Positions 7,382 through 14,723 of a stretch of 39,487 nt of DNA are shown one piece after another. Every line of letters starts with the position of its first letter. Position 1 is the first letter of the stretch. This DNA is from JAICND01 sp040905905 (GTDB lineage: Bacteria; Actinomycetota; Acidimicrobiia; Spongiisociales; ZC4RG35). A program made the position numbers and the translations under genes. The notes beneath the pieces are model-generated. The model worked only from the letters and a program-made list of their open reading frames with translations. It did not search any database and was not told the DNA's origin. The stretch lies in assembly GCA_040905905.1 (NCBI GenBank), contig JBBDQN010000022.1, forward strand, positions 1 to 39,487. Reading direction: 5' to 3'.

Positions 7382-8338
7382 TTATGCGTCCACAGACCCC
7401 TTTTCGGTCCCGTAGAGGTCGAGCAACTTCCCCTTCAGATTCCTCAAAGCTTCCGCCACCTCGGAGCCGGAGATGAGCCGGGCATGGGCGCCGAGACGCA
7501 GCAACAACTTGGCGGCCAGGGTGGGGTCGGCAGTCGAGAAATCAATCACCATTTCTTGGTCTTTGTCCTCCACCACATCGACCGAGTAATACTCGGCGAC
7601 CCAGCGGGCGGGAGGGTGGAGGAGCACCCGACAGCGAACGTCGTCGGCGAGGGGCGTGTAGCGGACTTCCGGCAGCGGCGTGTTCCTGGGAGGCGTGAAG
7701 GTTTGACCGGTGGCTTCGATCGCCCGGATGCGGTCGACCCGGAAGTGCCGGCGGTCTGCTGCGAGCCGGCAATGGGCCTGGACATACCAGTTCCCCAACG
7801 ACGTGAAGACCATCCATGGTTCGATCTGGCGCACCGTCGTCTGTTCGCGGGTCAGGGCCGTGTAGGTGATTTCCAGAACCTCGCCGGCCGTAGCTGCCTG
7901 GCGCAGTCTGCCCACGAGTTCGGGCTCGCCGGCCAGATCAACATCGAGGATGGCCGACTCGTCCTCGTCCGGAAGCAGAGTCCTGGTCAGCTTCTCCACC
8001 GCCGAGATGAGCTCGGGTCCGGCCTGGCCGGAGTCGATGACCGCCAGGCCCGCGGCCAGGAGTGCAAGGCTTTCGCCTGGCGAGAGTCGGGGCGCTCCCG
8101 CGAAATAATCGGCAGTGCGAATGAACACCTCGTCGTCATAGATATCGGCATCGATCAAGTCACCGGGGCCATATCCAGGAAGCCCACAGAGAAAGACGAT
8201 CTGGAGATCGTCCACCAGGTCCTTGGGGGTATAGCCGAACAACTCGCAAAGTTCGCTGACACTGGCACCGTCGTGGGCGATGACGTAGGGAACCATCGCC
8301 AGGATGCGAGAGAGCCGGGAGCCGGTGCGAGAGCTCAT
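7382..8338 (-). CDS. pafC: WYL-domain transcriptional regulator PafC
   Basis: A 318-residue protein: N-terminal winged-helix region (RLSRILAMVPYVIAHDGASV), then a WYL domain in which the signature reads GNWYVQAHCRL with the ligand-contacting HFRVDRIRA, then a C-terminal WCX extension. In mycobacteria PafB and PafC form a heterodimeric activator of the LexA-independent DNA-damage response, switched by single-stranded DNA binding to the WYL region. They do not act in pupylation despite the gene name. Its ATG (8338) overlaps the TGA of pafB (ATGA). Gene order after pafA is that of mycobacteria and streptomycetes. Assignment as C and not B follows from order and from the shorter, degenerate WYL signature. 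Confidence 0.92.
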   Translation of the reverse strand: MSSRTGSRLSRILAMVPYVIAHDGASVSELCELFGYTPKDLVDDLQIVFLCGLPGYGPGDLIDADIYDDEVFIRTADYFAGAPRLSPGESLALLAAGLAVIDSGQAGPELISAVEKLTRTLLPDEDESAILDVDLAGEPELVGRLRQAATAGEVLEITYTALTREQTTVRQIEPWMVFTSLGNWYVQAHCRLAADRRHFRVDRIRAIEATGQTFTPPRNTPLPEVRYTPLADDVRCRVLLHPPARWVAEYYSVDVVEDKDQEMVIDFSTADPTLAAKLLLRLGAHARLISGSEVAEALRNLKGKLLDLYGTEKGSVDA

Positions 8339-9252
8339 CCGGCTGCCTTGACCCTGTCCACGACTGCGTCACGAAGTTCAGGTGGGCTCAATACTTCGGC
8401 TCCCACCCCGAAGGACAACACCCAGCCGACGAACGCGTCTTGATTGGCCACCGGAATAACTGCCACGAGCGAGCCATCCTTGGCGGGGGCTTCGGCTCGC
8501 CCGCCGAGCTGGCGGGAGGCCCACCAGGCGACCTCGGGATCAAACCGGACCTGGGCCTTGACCGCCCCTTCAGATCCCATGTCCCATGGAAGATCGCGCA
8601 GCGCCTCCTCGACCCGGAACCCCGCCGGACGCTCGTAGGCGGCCGCTTGCTCATCCACACTCATGTTCGCCATGCGGTCCACCCGGAACATCCTGTTCCC
8701 GTCGGCGGTGCCAGCCACCAGGTACCAGTGACCCCGCCGATGCCCGAGTCCAAAAGGGTGAACCACACGGGGACGATCGCGATAGTCGAAGCGAACGGCC
8801 CGACGTTCACTCAGAGCCAGAAACAGTCCGCCCAGTTCGGTGCTGTCGCCCAGATCGGCCGAGAGGGGTTCGTTCGCCCCGGAGAGTCGGACACCACCAA
8901 GCTTGAGAATTGCTTCCGGCGCCGCCGGTTCCCCGCCCAGGCGCACCACCTGGGCGGCCAGATGAAGGGCTGCCCGCTCGTCATCGGTGAGTCCGGGGTC
9001 GGCCACCGTGTATTTGGCCGGATCGATTCGATAGCCGTGCTCTACCTCCCAGGCGTCGGTAAAACCGGTTTCCAGGGGTACACCGATCGATCGAAGCAGG
9101 TCCTTATCCCTCTCAAACATCCGGTGGAAGGCCTCATCTGAATCCTGGGAGTAGCCGGGAATCGTGCGACGGATGGCATCAGCCGTGACTGGCCGCGAGG
9201 CCGTCAACAACATGGCAAGCAGATTGATGAGTCTTTCCAGGACGTTCTTCAT
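8335..9252 (-). CDS. pafB: WYL-domain transcriptional regulator PafB
   Basis: A 305-residue protein: N-terminal winged helix (MKNVLERLINLLAMLLTASR) with the RMFERDKDLLRSIGVPLE motif typical of WYL regulators, a WYL domain (GHWYLVAGTADGNRMFRVDR) and a WCX C-terminus. It is the partner of PafC. The ATG at 9252 has no convincing Shine-Dalgarno sequence; the place where one is expected is next to a heptamer repeat (9262-9282) in the 60-base gap after pafA. That may lower or alter translation relative to pafA. The stop overlaps the pafC start, so the pair is made in step. Confidence 0.93.
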   Translation of the reverse strand: MKNVLERLINLLAMLLTASRPVTADAIRRTIPGYSQDSDEAFHRMFERDKDLLRSIGVPLETGFTDAWEVEHGYRIDPAKYTVADPGLTDDERAALHLAAQVVRLGGEPAAPEAILKLGGVRLSGANEPLSADLGDSTELGGLFLALSERRAVRFDYRDRPRVVHPFGLGHRRGHWYLVAGTADGNRMFRVDRMANMSVDEQAAAYERPAGFRVEEALRDLPWDMGSEGAVKAQVRFDPEVAWWASRQLGGRAEAPAKDGSLVAVIPVANQDAFVGWVLSFGVGAEVLSPPELRDAVVDRVKAAG

Positions 9253-9261
9253 GAAAGAGTC

Positions 9262-9289
9262 GGAAGACGGAAGACGGAAGACGAAGGAC
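9262..9289. repeat. GGAAGAC heptamer tandem repeat
   Basis: Three exact copies of GGAAGAC at 9262-9268, 9269-9275 and 9276-9282, followed by the degenerate copy GAAGGAC at 9283-9289. The array lies in the gap between pafA and pafB, starting ten bases upstream of the pafB ATG. Such heptamer arrays are prone to copy-number slippage. Confidence 0.8.
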
Positions 9290-9312
9290 CGAGGAAGCTC
9301 ACGTCACCCGGT

Positions 9313-10668
9313 CTACAGCGATTCGATCAGTCGGTCCACCCGCTCGTCATGGGATTTAAACGGGTCCTTGCAGAGCACAGTTCGTTGCGCCTGGTCATTG
9401 AGCTTGAGGTGCACCCAGTCCACGGTGAAGTCCCGCCGTTTCGCCTTGGCAGCCTTGATGAACTCGCCGCGAAGACGGGCCCGAGTGGTTTGGGGGGCCT
9501 GAACGGCTGCCCTGGAAATCTCTCCATCGGTGAGGACCCGATCCACCATGTCCTGGCGGGCAAGCAGGTTGTAAACACCACGGGCCCGATCGACGTCGTG
9601 ATAAGAGAGGTCGAGCATCGCCAGCCGGGGGTGAGAGAGGGGAAGGCCGCGCTGTTCGCGATATCGCTCCAGCAAGCGGTATTTGATGACCCAGTCAACC
9701 TCACGATCGAGCGACATTGGATCTTTCTCCAGTCCGGTCAGCAGGTGCTCCCACCGATCGACCGCCGCCTGTACCTCCGGGGGGAATCCCGGGTTGCGAG
9801 AGAACTTGGACACCCGTTCGAAGTATTCCCATTGGATGTCAAGTGCCGAGAGCTCCCGGCCATGGGCCAGCCGGACCTTGCGTCGACAGGTGATGTCGTG
9901 GGCGATCTCCCTGATGGCCCTGATGGGATTCTCCAGGGTGAGATCGCGAAAAACGACATCACGCTCGATCATCTGCAACAGGGCCACCACCGTCCCCACC
10001 TTGACGTAGGTGGCGTATTCGCTCATGTTGGAGTCACCGGCGATGACGTGCAGCCTCCGGTAGCGCTCGGCATCGGCGTGAGGTTCGTCCCTGGTGTTGA
10101 TGATCGGGCGGCTGCGAGTGGTGGCCGAAGAGACCCCCTCCCAGATGTGCTCTGCCCGTTGCGCCATAGAGAAGGTGGTGCCGCGGGGGGTCTGCATCAG
10201 CTTGCCCGCCCCCAGGAAGATTTGACGGGTGACCAGAAACGGGATGAGCACGTCGACGGTTTTGTGAAAGTCCTTGTGGCGGCTCACCAGGTAGTTCTCA
10301 TGGCAGCCGTAGGAGTTGCCGGCAGAGTCGGTGTTGTTCTTGAAGAGAAAGATCTCTCCGCGAATCCCTTCCTCTTCCAGCCGCTGTTCAGCGGAGTGGA
10401 CCAGCGACTCGAGGATTCGCTCCCCCGCCTTGTCGTGGGCTACGACATCGGTGATCGAATCACACTCCGGTGTGGCGTATTCGGGGTGGCTCCCGACATC
10501 GAGATAGAGCCTGGCGCCGTTCTCGAGGAAGACATTGGATGACCGGCCCCATGACACAACACGGCGGAACAGGTAGCGGGCCACCTCGTCGGGCGAGAGC
10601 CGCCGCTGACCCCGCAGCGTGCAGGTGACTCCGTACTCGTTCTCAAGACCGAAGATGCGGCGGTCCAC
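9313..10668 (-). CDS. pafA: Pup-protein ligase PafA
   Basis: A 451-residue carboxylate-amine ligase of the glutamine-synthetase fold. It activates the C-terminal Glu of Pup with ATP and joins it to substrate lysines. The N-terminal RIFGLENEYGVTC carries the metal/ATP-binding Glu residues, and RLYLDVGSHPEYATPE holds the catalytic Asp. NNTDSAGNSYGCHENYLVSR and RSRPIINTRDEPHADAE are further signature blocks. The insertion that marks Dop is absent, which separates the two paralogues. The GTG start at 10668 gives the expected N-terminus. The C-terminal domain (residues about 400-451) is complete. The upstream EamA gene stops 30 bases earlier, so the gene is probably part of the proteasome transcript. 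Confidence 0.97.
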   Translation of the reverse strand: MDRRIFGLENEYGVTCTLRGQRRLSPDEVARYLFRRVVSWGRSSNVFLENGARLYLDVGSHPEYATPECDSITDVVAHDKAGERILESLVHSAEQRLEEEGIRGEIFLFKNNTDSAGNSYGCHENYLVSRHKDFHKTVDVLIPFLVTRQIFLGAGKLMQTPRGTTFSMAQRAEHIWEGVSSATTRSRPIINTRDEPHADAERYRRLHVIAGDSNMSEYATYVKVGTVVALLQMIERDVVFRDLTLENPIRAIREIAHDITCRRKVRLAHGRELSALDIQWEYFERVSKFSRNPGFPPEVQAAVDRWEHLLTGLEKDPMSLDREVDWVIKYRLLERYREQRGLPLSHPRLAMLDLSYHDVDRARGVYNLLARQDMVDRVLTDGEISRAAVQAPQTTRARLRGEFIKAAKAKRRDFTVDWVHLKLNDQAQRTVLCKDPFKSHDERVDRLIESL

Positions 10669-10698
10669 TACAAAGAGGCTAACGGACCTCGCCGTAAA

Positions 10699-11685
10699 TC
10701 ACCGGAGAGGATTTTGATCCACATTGGGCCCGTGGGTCGGGGCCAGCTCCGGTACTTTGCGGGAGAGAGCTCCCACCCAAACCGCCACGACCACGATTGC
10801 CCCCCCGATCAAACCATTCCCGGTGATGGGCTCGTTGCCGATCAGCGACCCGGCCAGCATTGCCGAGACCGGGAGAAGAGCCGTCGCGTAAGAGGTGGCC
10901 GTCGCGGTCCACCGCTGCAGCACAAAGAGGAACAGCCAGAAGAGACCTGCCGACCCAACTACTGCCAGGTAGCCAACTGCGATCCAGGTCGACGGCCGCT
11001 CCGGGAGAACCCAGGTCTCTTTCACCACCAGGGAGAGTCCGATCAATAGACCGGCCCCGGTCGCCATTGCCACTGTGTTGGCAGCCACCGGGGGCACCAC
11101 GGGGAACTTCTTCACCAAGACAGCGGCTTCGGCCGCACTGACGGCCGAGCCCACCATCGCCAGGACCGGCCACAGGGGCAGCCCGGCGGCGGATCCCGGA
11201 TTGGCCAGCACCACGATTCCGGCCAGGGCGAGGAGTGCACCTGCCAAACCCCGGACCCGGAATCGCTCGATCCGGTGGAGAGGGGCGAGGAACACTGTGA
11301 ACAGCGGATACGAAGCGAAAACCACGGCCCCCGCCCCAGCAGGCAGTTCTGTCAAAGCTGAATAGGCAAAACCGTACGCTGCGCCGAAAGAGAGAACTCC
11401 GTATACGGCCGCCCCGAATAGGGCTCGCCCGTGGGGCAACGGCATCCGTCTGACCCTCAAAACCACGAACAACAGGAGAGCAGCCACTGCGAAGCGGACA
11501 CCGGCCCCCCACAGGGGTGGGAGTTCACGGTTGGAGAAACGAACTGCCACGAAGTTGACGCCGCCTATCGCCACGAAGCCACTGAAGGCAATGAGGACCG
11601 CCCTGTTCGGGCCCTTATCGGTCAGAGTTGAAGACGGCGAAATGCCCGGCGACCGTTGGTCCGGTCGAGGACTGCCGCCTCCCAT
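10699..11685 (-). CDS. EamA/DMT-family transporter
   Basis: A ten-helix drug/metabolite transporter with two EamA repeats. The first runs from VLIAFSGFVAIGGVNFVAVR to GIVVLANPGS, the second from LPLWPVLAMVGSAVSAAEAA to GLIGGAIVVVAVWVGALSRK. Substrate unknown. The 5' end is uncertain. The ATG at 11685 gives 328 residues and overlaps prcA by 64 bases. A CTG at 11625 that touches the prcA stop would give 308 residues, closer to the family norm, but no good ribosome site precedes it. The frame is open further to 11769. It stands between prcA and pafA, where no transporter is needed for pupylation, so it is a passenger or a local innovation. Family certain, role unknown. Confidence 0.85.
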   Translation of the reverse strand: MGGGSPRPDQRSPGISPSSTLTDKGPNRAVLIAFSGFVAIGGVNFVAVRFSNRELPPLWGAGVRFAVAALLLFVVLRVRRMPLPHGRALFGAAVYGVLSFGAAYGFAYSALTELPAGAGAVVFASYPLFTVFLAPLHRIERFRVRGLAGALLALAGIVVLANPGSAAGLPLWPVLAMVGSAVSAAEAAVLVKKFPVVPPVAANTVAMATGAGLLIGLSLVVKETWVLPERPSTWIAVGYLAVVGSAGLFWLFLFVLQRWTATATSYATALLPVSAMLAGSLIGNEPITGNGLIGGAIVVVAVWVGALSRKVPELAPTHGPNVDQNPLR

Positions 11686-12263
11686 CCTTCGGACTCTCGG
11701 CCTTCGGCTAGCCGGAAAGCGGCTTGACCGGCTGCAAGTGCATCTTCGAGCGTGAGATCCTCCCGCCACGAACTACGCAACGCCTCGAGGAGGGCGTCCG
11801 ACTTTCCGCCGATGGCCGCCACTCGCCGCTCGTCGTTGAGGGTGCCGTCGTAGCTGATGCGGAACATCCTGGTGGGATCTCCCGCCTCAACGACCAGAAC
11901 CTCGACCTCGTAAGGTTTGGGCTCGCGAGAGAAAATCGCTCCCAACGCCTCGGAGAAGTTGGTGGCGAGGGCTTGCGCCTTGACATCCTCCCGGCTGTAG
12001 AGGTAGCCCATCAGGTCGGCCTGCCTTATCCCGGCCTTGCGGAGCGTCTCGAACTCGTTGTAACGGCCCACCCCGGCAAAGGCGATGTGGTCGTAGACCT
12101 CGCTGATCTTCTTGAGGGCGGTCGAGGGGTTCTCGGCCAGCAACAAAACCCCCTGGTTGTATTCAATGGCCACGATCGAGCGGCCCCGGGCTATGCCCTT
12201 GCGGGCGAAGTCGGCCTTGTCCCGGACGAGTTGTTCGGGAGGAACATAGAAAGGGATGGTCAT
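11622..12263 (-). CDS. prcA: 20S proteasome alpha subunit PrcA
   Basis: A 213-residue alpha-type subunit forming the outer rings of the 20S core. The N-terminal gating segment FYVPPEQLVRDKADFARKGI and GRSIVAIEYNQGVLLLAENP match actinobacterial PrcA. HIAFAGVGRYNEFETLRKAG and the GYLYSREDVKAQALA helix are also characteristic. There is no propeptide or catalytic Thr, as expected for alpha. It is shorter at the C-terminus than many homologues (about 230-250 residues), ending just after GRRAFRRLQL, so the disordered tail is missing. The ATG at 12263 overlaps the prcB TGA by four bases, supporting equimolar synthesis of the two ring subunits. Confidence 0.95.
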   Translation of the reverse strand: MTIPFYVPPEQLVRDKADFARKGIARGRSIVAIEYNQGVLLLAENPSTALKKISEVYDHIAFAGVGRYNEFETLRKAGIRQADLMGYLYSREDVKAQALATNFSEALGAIFSREPKPYEVEVLVVEAGDPTRMFRISYDGTLNDERRVAAIGGKSDALLEALRSSWREDLTLEDALAAGQAAFRLAEGRESEGWEAAVLDRTNGRRAFRRLQL

Positions 12264-13054
12264 CGGATCGTGTCCACTGCGATCTCAGCTGCCGGGAGGA
12301 CCCGTTCGTCGCCCAGGTCCTCAACCCCAGTCGCGCTGATCACCAGGACGTTGGGAAGAATGCCCCGTCTCAGGTCGGGTCCTCCAGTGGCGGTGTCTTC
12401 CTGGGCCGCGGAGACCAGGGCACCCACGGCGATGGTCACCGCCTCATCCACCGTCAAATCGGGGCGATAGGTGGTTCGCAGATAGGACTTGGCCAGCCGG
12501 GCCCCAGAGCCCGTGGATCCGAACTCGTTCTCCTCGTAACGGCCACCAACCACGTCGTAGGTGTAGAGCCGTCCTGCCCCAAGGGCCTCGTCGTAGCCGG
12601 CGAACAGTGGGACCACCACCAAACCCTGGAACGCCATCGCCAGTTGATTGCGGACCAGGCGGGCTAAAAAGGCGGCCTTTCCCTCGACGGACAGTCGATG
12701 CCCTTCAATCTTCTCGTAGTGCTCGAGCTCGACTTGGAACAAACGCACCATCTCGATGGCGAGTCCCGCCGTCCCGGCAATAGCGACTGCTGAGAACCCG
12801 TCGGCTTGAAACACCTTGCGGATATGGCGATGGGCAACCAGGTTGCCCTCGGTGGCTTGACGATCGCCGGCCATAACCACCCCGTCGGCATAACGAAGGG
12901 CCAGGACGGTCGTTCCCTCCGGAACCTGCAAGGCACGAGCATCCTTGTCCACGGTTGGCAGGACCGGGTAACCCATCATGGTGAGCAGATCGATGAAGCT
13001 GGACCCAGGGGCAGGAACGTCAAAAAGGAGGGGCAACCGGGGACCCGGGTTCAC
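12260..13054 (-). CDS. prcB: 20S proteasome beta subunit PrcB
   Basis: A 264-residue catalytic beta subunit. A 47-residue propeptide ends ...LQVPEG, and autocleavage exposes Thr48 (TTVLALRYADGVVMAGDR). Counting from Thr48 as residue 1, Asp17 (Asp64) and Lys33 (Lys80, in HIRKVF) are in place, so the active site is complete. The GTG start at 13054 shares bases with the TGA of pup (GTGA). The C-terminal GVEDLGDERVLPAAEIAV is typical of the family. With PrcA it builds the 20S core that ARC feeds with pupylated proteins. Confidence 0.97.
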   Translation of the reverse strand: MNPGPRLPLLFDVPAPGSSFIDLLTMMGYPVLPTVDKDARALQVPEGTTVLALRYADGVVMAGDRQATEGNLVAHRHIRKVFQADGFSAVAIAGTAGLAIEMVRLFQVELEHYEKIEGHRLSVEGKAAFLARLVRNQLAMAFQGLVVVPLFAGYDEALGAGRLYTYDVVGGRYEENEFGSTGSGARLAKSYLRTTYRPDLTVDEAVTIAVGALVSAAQEDTATGGPDLRRGILPNVLVISATGVEDLGDERVLPAAEIAVDTIR

Positions 13055-13239
13055 TCGCCGCCCTTCTGGATGTAGTTCTTCACGAACTCCTCGGCGTTCT
13101 CCTCCAGGACCTCATCGATCTCGTCCAGCAACTCGTCGAGCTTGCGGTCAGCTTCCTCGTCTCTGACTTCCGGCTGCTCCTCGACCTCGGCTTCGTCACC
13201 TTCCCGATTGCCTTTGCGGGCCCTCTCGCGTTCTGACAT
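13051..13239 (-). CDS. pup: Prokaryotic ubiquitin-like protein Pup (GGE C-terminus)
   Basis: A 62-residue, highly charged, intrinsically disordered modifier. The ATG at 13239 is chosen over an in-frame TTG three bases upstream: GGAGG lies six bases before it and it overlaps the dop stop (TGATG). The ARC-binding helix is EEADRKLDELLDEIDEVLEE and the end is FVKNYIQKGGE. The last residue is Glu, so PafA can use it without prior deamidation; many Pups end in Gln. The gene is locked between dop and prcB by overlaps on both sides. Confidence 0.97.
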   Translation of the reverse strand: MSERERARKGNREGDEAEVEEQPEVRDEEADRKLDELLDEIDEVLEENAEEFVKNYIQKGGE

Positions 13240-14720
13240 CAATGACCTCCAAGGGCTTCGATTAGGGCGGCTGCGTCGTCGACCGAATCGAGCAAGGCAC
13301 CCACCCGGAGACGGTCGCCCCGCAGGGGTTCCATCATAGGAATGCGTTTCAGATGCGGTTCGCCGGTGTCAAACACCAGGGAGTCCCAGTTGGCCGCTAC
13401 CAGCGAGTTGGGGAATCGCGACACACAAGTGCCGCGAAAATAGGCTCGGGTGCGCTCCGGGGGCTGTCGCTCGGCACGTTCGATGTCTTCATCGGCAAAC
13501 AAACGGCGCATGGCCCGGCGATCGACCAAATGCCGATAGAGACTCCGATGGGGGTCGACATCGTGGTACTGCAGGTCGAGGGCCTTGAGCTTCGAGTTGT
13601 TCCAGGAGAGGCCGTCTCGTTGGACATAGCCCTCGAGCAGCCGCAGTTTGGCGGCCCAATCGAGACGGTCGGTCAGACGCTTCGGGTCGGCTTCCAGGTC
13701 CGTCAGGACCGCCTCCCACTCATCTACAACCTGGGCCGCCACTTCATTGTTGGCGAACTCGCCCTCGACGTACTTCTTGATCCAATCGTGGTAGCGCCAT
13801 TGCAATTCCAGGGCCGTGGCTGAACCACCACCGTCAAGGTCGAGGGAAGAACGAAACGAAAGATCGTGGCTTACCCGCCAACAACTGGCGACGGGGTCGG
13901 CGAGGTCGAGAGGGTCGGGAAGAGCGCCGTCTTCGAGCGCCGCCAGAAAGAGGGCGGTGGTGCCGAGCTTGAGAAAGATCTGAGTCTCGGAGAGGTTGGC
14001 ATCGCCAATGATGACGTGAAGTCTGCGGTACTTCGCAGGGTCGCCGTGAGGTTCGTCGCGGGTGTTGACGATAGGCCGTTTGAGGGTGGTCTCCAGGCCA
14101 ACCTCCTCCTCGAAGAAGTCGGCTCGCTGGGTGAGCTGGTAGGTGGTCTCGGGCCGCGAGTTCTCCGATCCGACTTTGCCCGAACCTGTAAAGATCTGAC
14201 GGGTCACGAAAAAGGTGGTGGCGTAACGGATGACATCACCAAAGGAGGTCTCCCTCGACAAGAGATAGTTCTCGTGGGCCCCGTAGGAGTTTCCCTTGCC
14301 GTCGGAGTTGTTCTTGTAAACCGACATCTTCTGGCCGGGTTGGAGCAACTCGGTGGCGGCCACCGCCGCCCGGTACATGACACCTTCGCCTGCCTTGTCA
14401 TAAAGCGTTGCCTCGAGTGCGTCATAACATTCCGGTCCCGAGTACTCCGGATGAGCGTGGTCGACGTAGAGACGAGCTCCGTTGGAGAGAACCGCATTGA
14501 CCAGTGCCCCCTCGGGGTCGGCTACTCCAAAGCCTTCGTGACCGAAGCCGCGGGCGTCGCGTCCGGGTGACTCCTCCTCATAGCTCCACTGCACCCGCAC
14601 CCGGCCCCCCGGATAGGAGTTGACGAGTTGGGCGGACGCCAGCGCCGGGTTGAAATCGCGGACCGGTCGAACGGTGATCCCATACTCGGTCTCGGTGCCG
14701 AGCACCTTGTGGACGGCCAT
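13239..14720 (-). CDS. dop: Depupylase/deamidase of Pup, Dop
   Basis: A 493-residue paralogue of PafA that removes Pup from substrates and, where Pup ends in Gln, deamidates it. The N-terminus KVLGTETEYGITVRP has the metal-binding glutamates. Residues about 34-75 hold the Dop-loop insertion (NSYPGGRVRVQWSYEEESPG and on), which PafA lacks. RLYVDHAHPEYSGPE carries the catalytic Asp, and NNSDGKGNSYGAHENYLLSR follows. Because Pup here already ends in Glu, only the depupylase and recycling activity should be needed. The ATG at 14720 lies three bases after the arc stop, and the gene ends overlapping pup. Confidence 0.96.
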   Translation of the reverse strand: MAVHKVLGTETEYGITVRPVRDFNPALASAQLVNSYPGGRVRVQWSYEEESPGRDARGFGHEGFGVADPEGALVNAVLSNGARLYVDHAHPEYSGPECYDALEATLYDKAGEGVMYRAAVAATELLQPGQKMSVYKNNSDGKGNSYGAHENYLLSRETSFGDVIRYATTFFVTRQIFTGSGKVGSENSRPETTYQLTQRADFFEEEVGLETTLKRPIVNTRDEPHGDPAKYRRLHVIIGDANLSETQIFLKLGTTALFLAALEDGALPDPLDLADPVASCWRVSHDLSFRSSLDLDGGGSATALELQWRYHDWIKKYVEGEFANNEVAAQVVDEWEAVLTDLEADPKRLTDRLDWAAKLRLLEGYVQRDGLSWNNSKLKALDLQYHDVDPHRSLYRHLVDRRAMRRLFADEDIERAERQPPERTRAYFRGTCVSRFPNSLVAANWDSLVFDTGEPHLKRIPMMEPLRGDRLRVGALLDSVDDAAALIEALGGH

Positions 14721-14723
14721 GTC

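Noticed and set aside
9349..10542. 397-codon plus-strand frame opposite pafA
   Set aside because: It is the antisense shadow of a certain pafA gene and contains no domain; high G+C keeps such frames open.
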